Source: Candidatus Gastranaerophilales bacterium
GTDB lineage: Bacteria > Cyanobacteriota > Vampirovibrionia > Gastranaerophilales > Gastranaerophilaceae
Length of the DNA stretch: 64,000 bases
Direction: 5' to 3'
Assembly (NCBI GenBank): GCA_944325005.1
Contig: CALUYO010000001.1
Coordinates: 186,001 to 250,000 of the forward strand
Numbering within the stretch: the first letter of the stretch is position 1; every line of letters starts with the position of its first letter. Below the pieces are notes generated by a model. That model was not told where the DNA came from. It was given only the letters and a program-made list of their open reading frames with translations, and ran no database searches. Shown in pieces: positions 17,038-25,910 of the stretch. A program made the translations under genes and the position numbers.

Positions 17038-18178
17038 GCGGTATTGTAAAACAGAATTTGCTTCCGTAATGCAGTTTAGATTTTACATAAATTTCTCCTC
17101 CATGGGAACGCACTATTTTTCGGCAGAGTGCAAGCCCTACTCCGGAACCCTGCTGGCGTTTTAGCTGGCTTCTATTCACCTGTGTAAAGAAATTAAATAT
17201 TTTTGCCTGATCTTTTTTACTGATACCGTCGCCATGATCTTTTATTTCGAATGTAAATTCTTTTTTGTTATTTAAAAATGTTACAATAGATATTGAACTG
17301 TTTTCCTTACTGAATTTAATTGCATTAGAAATGAGGTTGTAGACAAGTTGTTTGAACCGTATTAAATCTGCTTTTATGATAACATCCGACAGTGTATAAT
17401 CAAATGAGATATTTTTTTCTTTTCTTATTTCCTCAAAGCTCCAGATTATATCATCTATCACCTGCTTTGATCTGAATTTTTCGGGTTTCAGCTCCATTGT
17501 ACCGTATTCATCTTTTGTATAATCCAGAACATTCTGGATTAATTTCAGAAGGTAGTCAGAACTTTTGGAGATATTATCCAGATATTTTTCATATTCCGTG
17601 TTCTGCAAATTTTCTGCCAGTAAATCGCAAAAGCCTGTTATTGAATTCAGCGGGGTTTTGAATTCATGCGAGACGCTTGCCAGGAACTCGACTCTTTCGC
17701 GTCCGCTTCGCTTTCTTTCTTCATATAAAGAAATAATTTCCAATCTTGAGCAAATAAATTCGATGAGAATATTGACCGTATTAATATTTTTTTTGTTGAA
17801 ATCTTTGTCTCCGCTAATCATTCCGACATATCCTAAAGAGGTATTTCTGTATATTAGCGGTTTTAAAATTATGTTGTTTTTTGAAGTAAGTGTAAGGTAT
17901 TCATTCAAATCTTCAATTTCAAAATTTTTGAAATAATCATGTGCAATTTGTCTGACATTTTTTACATCAGAGATTAACTTCCTGTTGTTAGAAAAGGCCG
18001 GCGAAGATTTTATTTTTCTCACTTCAATCAGGTTTGTATCCCAGTTGATTAAACCTGTCCAGCAAGCTAATGCGTCAGTAATATCTATAAAGCCCTGATT
18101 TATAATATCAGCAAGTTCTTTGTTTGATTTTGCTGTATTAATTTTTTTCACAAATTTGTAAATTGCGTTCTTGTTCAT
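17018..18178 (-). CDS. Orphan cytosolic sensor histidine kinase
   Basis: 386 residues without membrane segments. A GAF-like sensor region (about 10-150) is followed by a HisKA dimerisation domain with phospho-acceptor H171 in ASVSHEFKTPLNSI. The HATPase domain has N285 (NLISNAIKFS), the G1 box DHGDGIS (314-320) and the G2 box GSGVGLA (344-350). All catalytic motifs are intact. No response regulator is adjacent, so the partner is unknown. The ATG is separated from the divergent gmk ATG by only 14 bases, which contain a shared palindromic -10-like sequence. Confidence 0.92.
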   Translation of the reverse strand: MNKNAIYKFVKKINTAKSNKELADIINQGFIDITDALACWTGLINWDTNLIEVRKIKSSPAFSNNRKLISDVKNVRQIAHDYFKNFEIEDLNEYLTLTSKNNIILKPLIYRNTSLGYVGMISGDKDFNKKNINTVNILIEFICSRLEIISLYEERKRSGRERVEFLASVSHEFKTPLNSITGFCDLLAENLQNTEYEKYLDNISKSSDYLLKLIQNVLDYTKDEYGTMELKPEKFRSKQVIDDIIWSFEEIRKEKNISFDYTLSDVIIKADLIRFKQLVYNLISNAIKFSKENSSISIVTFLNNKKEFTFEIKDHGDGISKKDQAKIFNFFTQVNRSQLKRQQGSGVGLALCRKIVRSHGGEIYVKSKLHYGSKFCFTIPQKKSSR

Positions 18179-18192
18179 TGTATAATTATACT
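18179..18192. promoter_or_regulatory. Shared palindromic -10 between divergent start codons
   Basis: The 14-base gap holds TATAATTATA. Read on either strand, TATAAT lies exactly 6 bases before an ATG (gmk on +, kinase on -), so both transcripts would begin at their start codons. The -35 matches are weak on both sides. Confidence 0.55.
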
Positions 18193-18750
18193 ATGAATAA
18201 AAAATTGTTTGTAGTATCGGGCTCATCAGGTGTCGGTAAAGGCACGGTTTTAAAAGCTTTTTTATCAAAAAATCCTGATTTTATGCTGTCAATATCCTGT
18301 ACAACAAGGTCCCCGCGTGAAGGAGAAGTTGATGGTGTAAATTATTTTTTTATGACAAAAGATGATTTTAAAGATTGTATTGACAAGGATAAATTTCTGG
18401 AATGGGCTGAGTTTGCCGGAAATTTTTACGGTACAAAGAGGAAATTTATAAATAAATGTCTTGAGGAAGGAAAAGATATTATACTTGAAATTGATACACA
18501 GGGCGCACTGCAGGTTAAAACGCAAATGCCGGAAGCTGTCTTAATATTTATCTGTCCCCCGTCACTGGAGGATCTTGAAAAACGTTTACGCGGACGGCAC
18601 ACAGAAGATGAAGAAACTATTCGAAAACGTCTTAATATTGTAAAAGAAGAAATTGATCGCGCAAAAAATTTTGATTATAAAATTGTAAATGATGACTTAC
18701 AAAGGGCTGTGTCGGAGCTTGAAGAGATTATAGCCGGAGAACAAGGATAA
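18193..18750 (+). CDS. gmk: Guanylate kinase
   Basis: GMP + ATP gives GDP + ADP. 185 residues from the ATG at 18193, the family's usual length. P-loop GSSGVGKGT (10-18), SCTTRSPREGEVDGVNYFF (the GMP-binding loop), LEIDTQGALQV and the lid RLRGRHTEDEETIRKRL are present. An upstream in-frame start at 18163 would overlap the kinase coding sequence and is rejected. The stop overlaps the coaBC start (TAATG), so they are cotranscribed. Confidence 0.97.
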   Translation: MNKKLFVVSGSSGVGKGTVLKAFLSKNPDFMLSISCTTRSPREGEVDGVNYFFMTKDDFKDCIDKDKFLEWAEFAGNFYGTKRKFINKCLEEGKDIILEIDTQGALQVKTQMPEAVLIFICPPSLEDLEKRLRGRHTEDEETIRKRLNIVKEEIDRAKNFDYKIVNDDLQRAVSELEEIIAGEQG

Positions 18751-19913
18751 TGCTAAGCGGAAAAACAGTCCTTGTCGGGATTACCGGTGGTATTGCTGCA
18801 TATAAAATATGTGAGCTTATTAGAATGTATAAACGTGCAAATGCCAATGTTCTGGTTGTATGTACACCTAACGCTCTCAACTTTGTAACTAAACTTACGC
18901 TTCAAAATTTAAGTCAAAATGAAGTTGCAGTTGAAGAGTTTGAAGTAAAAGACTTCAGACCGGAACATATTTCGTATGCAGATTGTGCGGATATTATGGT
19001 TATAGCACCGGCCACAGCAAATACCATTTCAAAAATAGCTCAGGGTATTTGTGATAATCTCTTAACATCTATAGCTTGTGCATTTACAAAGCCGGTTATA
19101 ATCGCACCGGCAATGAATTGTAATATGTGGGAAAATCCGCTTGTGCAAGAAAATCTTCATAGACTGCACTATGAAATTCTGGAACCGGAAAGCGGGTATC
19201 TTGCTTGCGGATATGACGGAAAAGGTCGTCTTTGCGGCCTTGATAAGATTTTTGATAAAACAGTTGAGCTTTTAAACAATAAACCTTTAAACGGTAAAAA
19301 AGTTGTTATAACCTCAGGTGGTACGATAGAAGATATTGATCCTGTAAGATATATTTCAAATTATTCTTCAGGGAAAATGGGGCTTGCGCTTGCTGATACT
19401 GCAAAAAATCTGGGTGCGGAAGTAACTTTAATTACAACAAAAGATGTTTTAAGAAAATATAATGTTGTAAAAGTTAAGTCTGCAATAGATATGAAGTCTG
19501 CAGTTGAAAAAGAATTTGAAAGTGCGAATTGTATTATTATGGCTGCAGCTGTTGCGGACTACAGGGTAAAAGAAATTTCTCGGCAAAAGATGAAAAAAAC
19601 TGCTGATGATGAAATAGCTCTGACGCTTGTGAAAAATCCTGATATATTGAAGGAAATTTCTGCTAAAAAAACATCGCAAATTGTAGTCGGCTTTTGCGCT
19701 GAAAGTGAAAATTTAATAGAAAATGCAAAAGAAAAAATCATAAAAAAAGGCTGTGATTATTTGATTGCAAATGATATTTCCAGAAAAGATATAGGTTTTT
19801 CAAGTGACTATAATGAAGTTACCGTACTGGACAAAAACGGAAATATGAAAAAACTTGAAAAAGCCGATAAAATGACAATTGCCCGACAAATTTTTAAGGA
19901 AATTTATGGATAA
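18750..19913 (+). CDS. coaBC: Phosphopantothenoylcysteine decarboxylase / phosphopantothenate-cysteine ligase
   Basis: A bifunctional coenzyme A synthesis enzyme, 387 aa. The N-terminal FMN-dependent CoaC half (1-180) has GITGGIAAYK, PEHISYAD with the expected His, APAMNCNMWENP and ACGYDGKGRLC. The C-terminal CoaB half (about 185-387) has KKVVITSGGTIEDIDPVRY, SNYSSGKMG and the AAVADYRVK segment. Translationally coupled to gmk upstream (1-base overlap) and to the Nif3-like gene downstream (8-base overlap). Confidence 0.97.
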   Translation: MLSGKTVLVGITGGIAAYKICELIRMYKRANANVLVVCTPNALNFVTKLTLQNLSQNEVAVEEFEVKDFRPEHISYADCADIMVIAPATANTISKIAQGICDNLLTSIACAFTKPVIIAPAMNCNMWENPLVQENLHRLHYEILEPESGYLACGYDGKGRLCGLDKIFDKTVELLNNKPLNGKKVVITSGGTIEDIDPVRYISNYSSGKMGLALADTAKNLGAEVTLITTKDVLRKYNVVKVKSAIDMKSAVEKEFESANCIIMAAAVADYRVKEISRQKMKKTADDEIALTLVKNPDILKEISAKKTSQIVVGFCAESENLIENAKEKIIKKGCDYLIANDISRKDIGFSSDYNEVTVLDKNGNMKKLEKADKMTIARQIFKEIYG

Positions 19914-20595
19914 ATATAAAATTATTGAAAAAATAGAAGATTTTGCCCCGCCCGAACTTGCAGAAAGTTGGGATTGCTCAGGCTGGCTGGTTGAAACTCC
20001 GGAGCGTAGTATTAATAAAATTATGCTCGCATTGACAGTAACTGATGATGTTGTAAGGCAGACAGGGGAGAAAAAGTGTGATATGATAATCTCTCATCAT
20101 CCGTTATTTTGTGTTCCTTTGGAATATAAAGATATAAATATTTATTGTGCACATACAAATATGGATAGAGCTGAAGGCGGTACAACTGATACGCTTATAA
20201 ACTCTCTTGGATTAAAAAAATCAGGAAATACGGGAGAGTTTACGAGGTTTGTAAATTTAGATTGTGCTATTGTGCTTGAAGATTTTATAAAAATGTTGAA
20301 GAAGGTTTCGCCTAACTTGCGCTATGTAAATAATCTTAAACAGAGAGAGTTTAGAAATATTGCATTTTGTGCAGGAAGCGGCTCCGAATTTATTCGGGAA
20401 GCTTATGAAAACGGTGCAGATTGCCTTGTTACGGGAGATTTAAAATTCCATACCGCGTTAGAAAGTCCTATAGCTATTTTTGATATCGGTCATTTTGAAA
20501 GTGAAATTATGATATTGGACGTTTTCGAAAAACTTTTGTCAGTTGATATAGAAGTTGTAAAGGCTGAAGAAAAAAGTCCGTTCATTCAAAGCTGA
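19906..20595 (+). CDS. Nif3/YbgI-like dinuclear metal-centre protein
   Basis: 229 residues from the ATG at 19906, preceded by TAAGGAAATTT and overlapping the coaBC stop. Metal ligands of the NIF3 family are all visible: SHHPLF (two His), HTNMDRAEGG (His, Asp) and, near the C-terminus, GHFESE (His, Glu). The family forms hexameric toroids; it is often labelled GTP cyclohydrolase 1 type 2, but the physiological role is unsettled. The domain order is typical, with no insert domain. Confidence 0.93.
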   Translation: MDKYKIIEKIEDFAPPELAESWDCSGWLVETPERSINKIMLALTVTDDVVRQTGEKKCDMIISHHPLFCVPLEYKDINIYCAHTNMDRAEGGTTDTLINSLGLKKSGNTGEFTRFVNLDCAIVLEDFIKMLKKVSPNLRYVNNLKQREFRNIAFCAGSGSEFIREAYENGADCLVTGDLKFHTALESPIAIFDIGHFESEIMILDVFEKLLSVDIEVVKAEEKSPFIQS

Positions 20596-20598
20596 ATA

Positions 20599-20626
20599 TT
20601 GACAATAAACTTTTAGCGGTTAGAAT
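20599..20626 (+). promoter_or_regulatory. Promoter of tRNA-Gln
   Basis: TTGACA (20599-20604), a 16-base spacer and TAGAAT (20621-20626), about 20 bases before the mature tRNA. The -35 lies just after the Nif3-like stop codon. Confidence 0.75.
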
Positions 20627-20646
20627 AATAAACGTAGCTCTTATAT

Positions 20647-20721
20647 TGGGGCGTCGCCAAGTGGTAAGGCACCTGGTTTTGGTCCAGGCATTCGGAGGTT
20701 CGAATCCTTCCGCCCCAGCCA
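20647..20721 (+). tRNA. tRNA-Gln (anticodon TTG)
   Basis: A cloverleaf of 75 bases: acceptor TGGGGCG pairs CGCCCCA, the anticodon stem CCTGG/CCAGG encloses loop TTTTGGT with anticodon TTG, the T arm carries GGTTCGAATCC, the discriminator is G, and the CCA end is encoded in the DNA. It has its own promoter and a terminator. Confidence 0.98.
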
Positions 20722-20724
20722 TTA

Positions 20725-20753
20725 CAAAAAGGTATGTTTAATACCTTTTTTTG
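20725..20753 (+). terminator. Terminator after tRNA-Gln
   Basis: AAAAAGGTAT / ATACCTTTTT stem with a five-base loop and a following T run; the A-rich left arm means it can also act on the minus strand. Confidence 0.85.
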
Positions 20754-20790
20754 TTTATAAAAATTCCCGGTACTCTTTGTAAAATTTTTA

Positions 20791-21420
20791 TTATTGGAAA
20801 ATATCCGGGGCGTCTTTGGGAAGAATTTCTTTATCTCCCATAAACAACCTGTCACCTGGAGCTATTGAAATTTTTTCGAAAGTACTTCTTAAAGTCCCCA
20901 GACTGTTTACAGCTCTTTGCGGGCTTTTGTCCGATTTTCTGTATTCTGTACAGATTGTCCAGACATCATTTTTTGCATTATAATGGTAATGTGTCTGGCT
21001 ATCTTCGAATCTGTGGATGCTAAATTCTGTTAAGTATTTAACTCTTTGTGCAATCATATTTTTAAATTTATAAAATAATGGTACGGATAACGGGTTTGAC
21101 TCAAGTCTTTTGCCTCCTAAAATCAATCCTCTTTCAGGATTTTTAATAAACCGGATTAAAGAAATAACATTATCATTTGCTTTTCTCTGTGTAATTTTAT
21201 CATCCCAAAAATGGAAACCTTCACCTTCTCCTGTTGAAGATTTTGTAATACCACCGCCGGTACAGGTCCTAATATCAAGTGAATAAAATTCATCCGCTTT
21301 CAAAATATTTGGCGTATCATGAAAGTAAAGAATTTCATTTGGTGTTTGTTTTTTAGAACAAAAAGTTTTCCATGGTACAAATTGAATTTTTGATGTAAAT
21401 GATACATTATTATTTTTCAT
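20791..21420 (-). CDS. Hypothetical protein, 209 residues
   Basis: No family recognised. The ATG at 21420 is preferred to one seven codons upstream because TAGGTGT precedes it. No signal peptide or membrane helix. The N-terminus (NNNVSFTSKIQFVPWK) contains a short SFTS motif similar in style to the SFKG motifs of the protein at 49100. The middle has GGGITKSSTGEGEGFHFWDD and many aromatic residues; the C-terminus is PGDRLFMGDKEILPKD. It is bordered by the tRNA terminator and, upstream, by the divergent CHAP-like gene. Confidence 0.75.
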   Translation of the reverse strand: MKNNNVSFTSKIQFVPWKTFCSKKQTPNEILYFHDTPNILKADEFYSLDIRTCTGGGITKSSTGEGEGFHFWDDKITQRKANDNVISLIRFIKNPERGLILGGKRLESNPLSVPLFYKFKNMIAQRVKYLTEFSIHRFEDSQTHYHYNAKNDVWTICTEYRKSDKSPQRAVNSLGTLRSTFEKISIAPGDRLFMGDKEILPKDAPDIFQ

Positions 21421-21595
21421 ACACCTATAAAACAAAAACATGAAAAAAATTGCTATTTGTATTTTGTATAAACTTTGTGAATTTAAAATAAAGTTTAAAT
21501 TTTTGTAAATTTTTTAGTATAAATAAAATATTATTGAAAATTAATCATTTTAATTGTTTTTATATAAGTATAAAATTATAGAAAGAGAGAGATTT

Positions 21596-23113
21596 ATGAC
21601 ACCGAATTTACCACCTTCAATTACGATAAAAAATAATCTTGCATCAACATTAAAGGCTTATATTAAACAAAATAGCGGAAAAAATATAAGCGAAAAACAG
21701 ATTAATACGATTTTGCAAAGAGTTGCAAAGTTTGATGCTGAACGTGACAAAGGAACACGTGCGGGAGGTTCTATTTTTGAGGGTGGTTCCAAATATTTTG
21801 GAGGCGGTGTAAATGACTTTAAAGTTATGCAAGGACAAAAAATTCAGTTTAGTGCAGAGGAATATAATGCTATCTTTGAAGGTTTTATAGAACCGATAAA
21901 AACTTCGGAAAATACAAAAAAGTCCTTATCTGTGGAGAAGCTTGAGACAGAAATTCCGCCTGTTACATCTAAAGCTGAACCGAAGAAAGCAGTTACAATT
22001 GAGCAAACTGCTGTTAAATCTCCTCTTGAAATTCTGAGTGATACTCAAAAACCTCTACCAATAAATATTTTCAATGAGGCTGAAGCAGAACAGGCAACAC
22101 CGCATAGTAAGCCTGTGAAAGATAATCATGTCGCTGTTTTAAACAAACCTGCCGCTAATGATACCCCTCTTGAAAATAGTTCTGCTCCTGCTATACCTGT
22201 TGTAGAACAGGAAGTTGAGGTTATAGAACAAGCTGATATAAAACCTGAACCCAAATCAACGCCGGAAATAAAGCAACAGCCGGTAATTGTCCGGCAGGAT
22301 GAAAGTCCTGAGCTTCACTTAAAAGAAGAAAAGAATGAAGCAACTGTTTTAAGAAATAGTTATTCTTTAGGCAATATTTCAAGTCCTTTTAGTCAGGAAA
22401 CTATTGATATGTTATATAATAATACAAATGTTCATACTAATTTCCTGAAAAATGCTAATAAATTGCTGGGAACTGTTGAGTATAAAAATCAAACTGAATT
22501 AACTTCTGAAGAAAAACAGAGAACCCAATCGGCTATTATTGGAAGATACGGTACTTCTGATCATCAATGGTGTGCACATGCTGTCAGTACAATAGCGGAA
22601 CAATCAGGTATTAATATTGGAGGACATAAAGCTCAGGTGCAGCAGTTTATAAATTGGGGTAAGGCTAATGGTATTTATAATCCAATTTCAAATACTGATC
22701 CAATAACAAAATCAAATTTTGAGACTGTGCGCGAGGCCAGAGCTAATGATATTTCAAAACAAATTTCAGACATGAAAGAAGGAGACTTAATCATCTGGAA
22801 ATCTCGATACGCAGCAAAGACTAATGAAGGTTTGAATTTCTGGAATGCAAGCCATATTGGTATAATAGAATCCGCAGATCTGGAAAATGGTACTGTAACA
22901 GTGCTGGAAGGTAATGCAAATGTCCCGAGGTCAGATGATTCTTATGAACGTTATATTGTAAGAAATGCTTCTCAAAGATTAGTCGGGGATCAGGTAAACG
23001 GTGAGCCTGAAGAACTGAACAGAACTGACGGCTTAATAAGAAAAGTCTATACTATTCAAGATCTTGCAAATTTTGGCTATAGCGGATATATTAATATGCA
23101 ATCTCTTGTATAA
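21596..23113 (+). CDS. CHAP/NlpC-like putative cell-wall hydrolase
   Basis: 506 residues from the ATG at 21596 (AGAGAGAG ribosome binding site). N-terminal helical part (1-90), a long Pro/Glu/Lys-rich linker (about 105-260) and a C-terminal papain-like domain (about 310-475). There, Cys in QWCAHAVSTIAEQSG, GDLIIWKS, His in ASHIGIIES and the TVTVLEGNAN strand match the Cys-His-Asn layout of CHAP amidases/endopeptidases. No signal peptide is visible. A peptidoglycan-cleaving role is inferred from the fold motifs; another amide substrate is possible. Confidence 0.8.
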   Translation: MTPNLPPSITIKNNLASTLKAYIKQNSGKNISEKQINTILQRVAKFDAERDKGTRAGGSIFEGGSKYFGGGVNDFKVMQGQKIQFSAEEYNAIFEGFIEPIKTSENTKKSLSVEKLETEIPPVTSKAEPKKAVTIEQTAVKSPLEILSDTQKPLPINIFNEAEAEQATPHSKPVKDNHVAVLNKPAANDTPLENSSAPAIPVVEQEVEVIEQADIKPEPKSTPEIKQQPVIVRQDESPELHLKEEKNEATVLRNSYSLGNISSPFSQETIDMLYNNTNVHTNFLKNANKLLGTVEYKNQTELTSEEKQRTQSAIIGRYGTSDHQWCAHAVSTIAEQSGINIGGHKAQVQQFINWGKANGIYNPISNTDPITKSNFETVREARANDISKQISDMKEGDLIIWKSRYAAKTNEGLNFWNASHIGIIESADLENGTVTVLEGNANVPRSDDSYERYIVRNASQRLVGDQVNGEPEELNRTDGLIRKVYTIQDLANFGYSGYINMQSLV

Positions 23114-23126
23114 CAAAGTGGTGCGA

Positions 23127-24002
23127 TTAAACCATTAACGGTAATTGAACAAGCATATTTCTTAGTTTTATTGCTATTCTTGGCATTGGTTCCGCGACTG
23201 TCAGTCCGGTGATATCATATTCTTTTGATATGTCATTAATAACTCTGATAACTTCTTTAATTTTCATTCCGTTTGGAACAACTCCGACTGCCGGGATTAT
23301 CTCATCAGGCTCTAAAACATCCATGTCAAAGTGAATTACTATATGTTTTGCATCTGTTGACTTAATCCAGTTTAAAATTTTATCGCTGTTGTTTGATGTT
23401 TCTTGCGGAGTTAAATGTTTTATTCCATATTCCTGCTGACGGTATTTAATCTGCTCTCTTTCCCAATCTCTTAATCCTACAAATAGAATTTTTTCCGGAT
23501 TAATTGCTGCAGGAAGTTCTGAAATTATGTTTTTATCTCCCTTACCCATTATTGCTGCTGCTGCCATTGCATGATAACCGTTATATGTTTTATCCTCCGG
23601 CAGGGTTATATCAGGGTGGGCGTCAATCCATATCATGGCTGTATCTTTATATTTATTAGCTAAATAAGTGAAAGGTACAACACTTACCGAGCATTCTCCG
23701 CCTAAAGTCACTATTTTATTGGGGTTTGACTTATTTAGAATTTGTATAGCTGTTCTGGTTTGTTCTAAAATCTGTTTATATCCGATTATACCGTTTTCTT
23801 CTACTCGTTTTATCTCATCTGAAACGGGAATAGTTATAGTTTTATTTTTAGTTTCAGGTGCTAAAAAATTTAATAAATGCGCTCCCAGAGTGTACCCCTT
23901 TGAAGCGTCTTCTTCAGATAATTCGGGAACTAATCCCGCAATATTGCCACCCTGCCATTGCGGGTAAATCAATCTGATTATTTCCGGTTTATCAGTATTC
24001 AT
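23127..24002 (-). CDS. Arginase/agmatinase-family protein with altered metal site
   Basis: A 291-residue ureohydrolase fold. Manganese-site motifs two and three are intact, WIDAHPD and HFDMDVLEPD, but the first motif is GGECS where arginases have GGDHS. One metal-ligating His is therefore replaced by Cys. Many members of this subfamily carry Cys here and their substrate is not established, so arginase activity should not be assumed. The ATG overlaps the stop of the LysR gene (ATGA), so the two are cotranscribed and the regulator probably responds to the enzyme's substrate or product. Confidence 0.88.
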   Translation of the reverse strand: MNTDKPEIIRLIYPQWQGGNIAGLVPELSEEDASKGYTLGAHLLNFLAPETKNKTITIPVSDEIKRVEENGIIGYKQILEQTRTAIQILNKSNPNKIVTLGGECSVSVVPFTYLANKYKDTAMIWIDAHPDITLPEDKTYNGYHAMAAAAIMGKGDKNIISELPAAINPEKILFVGLRDWEREQIKYRQQEYGIKHLTPQETSNNSDKILNWIKSTDAKHIVIHFDMDVLEPDEIIPAVGVVPNGMKIKEVIRVINDISKEYDITGLTVAEPMPRIAIKLRNMLVQLPLMV

Positions 24003-24913
24003 ATTTCACCTCTTTTGTATTTATGGTTGAATTTTTCTTGCAATTTGTTTAAAAAAAGTTTTGCTGCAGGAGAAAAAACCTGTTGTTTTTTCCATACTAT
24101 ATCAAGACCGGATTCCAGTTTCGGACTTAATGGTCTAAAACAAAGACTGGATGCATTTGATGTATTGATAAGTTTATCAAGTGTAATCGCATATCCCATT
24201 CCTGCATTTACCATTATAGCTGCATTATAAATTAGATTATATGTTGATGTAATATTAAGGTTATCAAATTCTTTTCCGAACCAATCAAGAAAACCGCTGT
24301 CGGCAGAATATTTTACAGACATTTGTCGTGAGGCTATAATAGGTACGTTTACAAGATCATACAATTCAATTACATTCTTCTTTGCAAGCTGGCTGTCTTT
24401 TCTCATAACAACTCCCCACAGATCCTTTTCGGGCATTGGGATATTATCATATCTGGAAAGATCAATCGGTTGTATAAGAACGCCGAAATCCAACAGGCCT
24501 CTATCAAGCTTTTCCATCACATCTTCTGCATTGCCGCTGTATATATGAAATTTTATATTCGGGTATTCTGTCTGCAATTCTTTCATAACTTCTGCTATAT
24601 TCTTCATTGAATCTGTTTCGCCGCAGCCGATATAAATGTCTCCCCCCATAGTTTCGCTTATGGACCGAAATTCTAATTCTGTTTTTTCAACCATTGTAAC
24701 AATTTCTTCTGCGCGTTTTTTGAAAATTAACCCTTCCGGTGTAAGAGACGTTTTATATTTCCCGCGGACTAAAAGTTTTTGTCCCAGCTCTTTTTCGAGT
24801 TCCTGTAACTGTCTGGATAATGTTGGCTGCGTAAGGTGTAATGAATTTGCAGCTTTAGTAATACTGCCTTCACGTGCAACTGCAAGAAAATATTTTAAGA
24901 CTCTAATTTCCAT
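23999..24913 (-). CDS. LysR-family transcriptional regulator
   Basis: 304 residues from the ATG at 24913. The protein then begins MEIRVLKYFLAVAREGSITK, the canonical LysR start, with the winged HTH at 1-60 (AANSLHLTQPTLSRQLQELE) and an effector-binding domain (about 90-295). Five further in-frame codons upstream lie inside the promoter and are rejected. The -10 box ends 6 bases before this ATG, so the mRNA is predicted leaderless. It sits upstream of, and overlaps, the arginase-family gene. Confidence 0.94.
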   Translation of the reverse strand: MEIRVLKYFLAVAREGSITKAANSLHLTQPTLSRQLQELEKELGQKLLVRGKYKTSLTPEGLIFKKRAEEIVTMVEKTELEFRSISETMGGDIYIGCGETDSMKNIAEVMKELQTEYPNIKFHIYSGNAEDVMEKLDRGLLDFGVLIQPIDLSRYDNIPMPEKDLWGVVMRKDSQLAKKNVIELYDLVNVPIIASRQMSVKYSADSGFLDWFGKEFDNLNITSTYNLIYNAAIMVNAGMGYAITLDKLINTSNASSLCFRPLSPKLESGLDIVWKKQQVFSPAAKLFLNKLQEKFNHKYKRGEI

Positions 24914-24919
24914 AAGAGA

Positions 24920-24948
24920 ATAATACAATTTTTATTTATGCCTGTCAA
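24920..24948 (-). promoter_or_regulatory. Leaderless promoter of the LysR gene
   Basis: On the minus strand TTGACA (24943-24948), exactly 17 bases and TATTAT (24920-24925), then 6 bases and the ATG. The start point should coincide with the start codon. Confidence 0.8.
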
Positions 24949-25031
24949 GCATTTTTAATTATTGAATATAAGTATTTGCTATTTTAAAAATATCGTAAAT
25001 AATTATAATTAAAAGGAGTAAAAAATTTAAA

Positions 25032-25910
25032 ATGGAAATAATAAGAGTAGAAACAGAAAGAGGCCTTGAGCTGAAAGGTGCTATGTGGGGAACCACTTCA
25101 ATGGATAGTGTAGTGATTATGATGAGTGGTATTTGTTCAAATGTCTTTCAAAATGACTTACTTCCATTTACCGGAGAATTGTTGTGCCGGAATGGTGTTG
25201 CATTTATAGCCGGGCATGCGATGGATGCATTTTCATGTATAGCTTATTCTGATTTTTCTACAGGAAAACAAAAATATACCGGAGTTGTTTATGATGACTT
25301 TTCACTTGTTTATGAAGACGTGGAGGCCTACGTAAAATATGCTAAAAATTTAGGATTTAAAAATATAATACTCGCCGGGCATTCACTTGGTTCTAATAAA
25401 ATAATTAATTATCTTGGCAATACTTCTGATGATTTCATTGATTATTTTATTGTAAGTGCTCCTGTTGATCTTGGTTACTGGTTTAAGGTTATGCCGAATG
25501 TGGCAGAGTGTATTGAACTTGCACGTAAGTTTATGATTGAAGGAAGAGAAACAGAAATTCTTCCGTATCTTTTCGGGGGCTTCTCTCCTATGTCTGCTCA
25601 GACGGTATTAGGTTTTTATAATGCTTATAATCTCAAAAATTGTCCCGTAATCAGCGGTGATGGAGAAACAAATTCACTTGCATCAATAAAGGTTAATGGG
25701 GCATTTGTTATAGGTGAAAAAGATAGTTTGACAAATGGAGATGCTAGAGGATTTATGGAAAAAATAAATTCTTATTGCAAGAAGCCTGAGGAAAATCAAG
25801 TAATTGTTATTCCGGATGCTTCACATATTTTTTATGCTAAACATGAGGAATATGCGGAGGTTATTCTTAACTGTGTTAAACAATATCAAATGCCTCCAGT
25901 CAATGTTTGA
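25032..25910 (+). CDS. Alpha/beta hydrolase
   Basis: 292 residues, cytosolic. The nucleophile elbow is GHSLGS (about 118-123); candidate acid Asp is in IGEKDSLT and His in DASHIF near the C-terminus, completing a Ser-Asp-His triad. An oxyanion-type MMSGICSN loop follows strand 3. It resembles the DUF1749-like branch of small hydrolases. AAAGGAG at 25013-25019 supports the start. The substrate is unknown. It overlaps the convergent EamA gene by 11 bases. Confidence 0.88.
   Translation: MEIIRVETERGLELKGAMWGTTSMDSVVIMMSGICSNVFQNDLLPFTGELLCRNGVAFIAGHAMDAFSCIAYSDFSTGKQKYTGVVYDDFSLVYEDVEAYVKYAKNLGFKNIILAGHSLGSNKIINYLGNTSDDFIDYFIVSAPVDLGYWFKVMPNVAECIELARKFMIEGRETEILPYLFGGFSPMSAQTVLGFYNAYNLKNCPVISGDGETNSLASIKVNGAFVIGEKDSLTNGDARGFMEKINSYCKKPEENQVIVIPDASHIFYAKHEEYAEVILNCVKQYQMPPVNV

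Noticed and set aside
18163-18192. Upstream start for gmk
   Set aside because: It would overlap the kinase coding sequence and add ten residues before the conserved N-terminus.
20613-20855. An 80-codon minus-strand frame containing GWGGRIRTSE
   Set aside because: It is the antisense translation of the tRNA-Gln gene, a well-known false protein.
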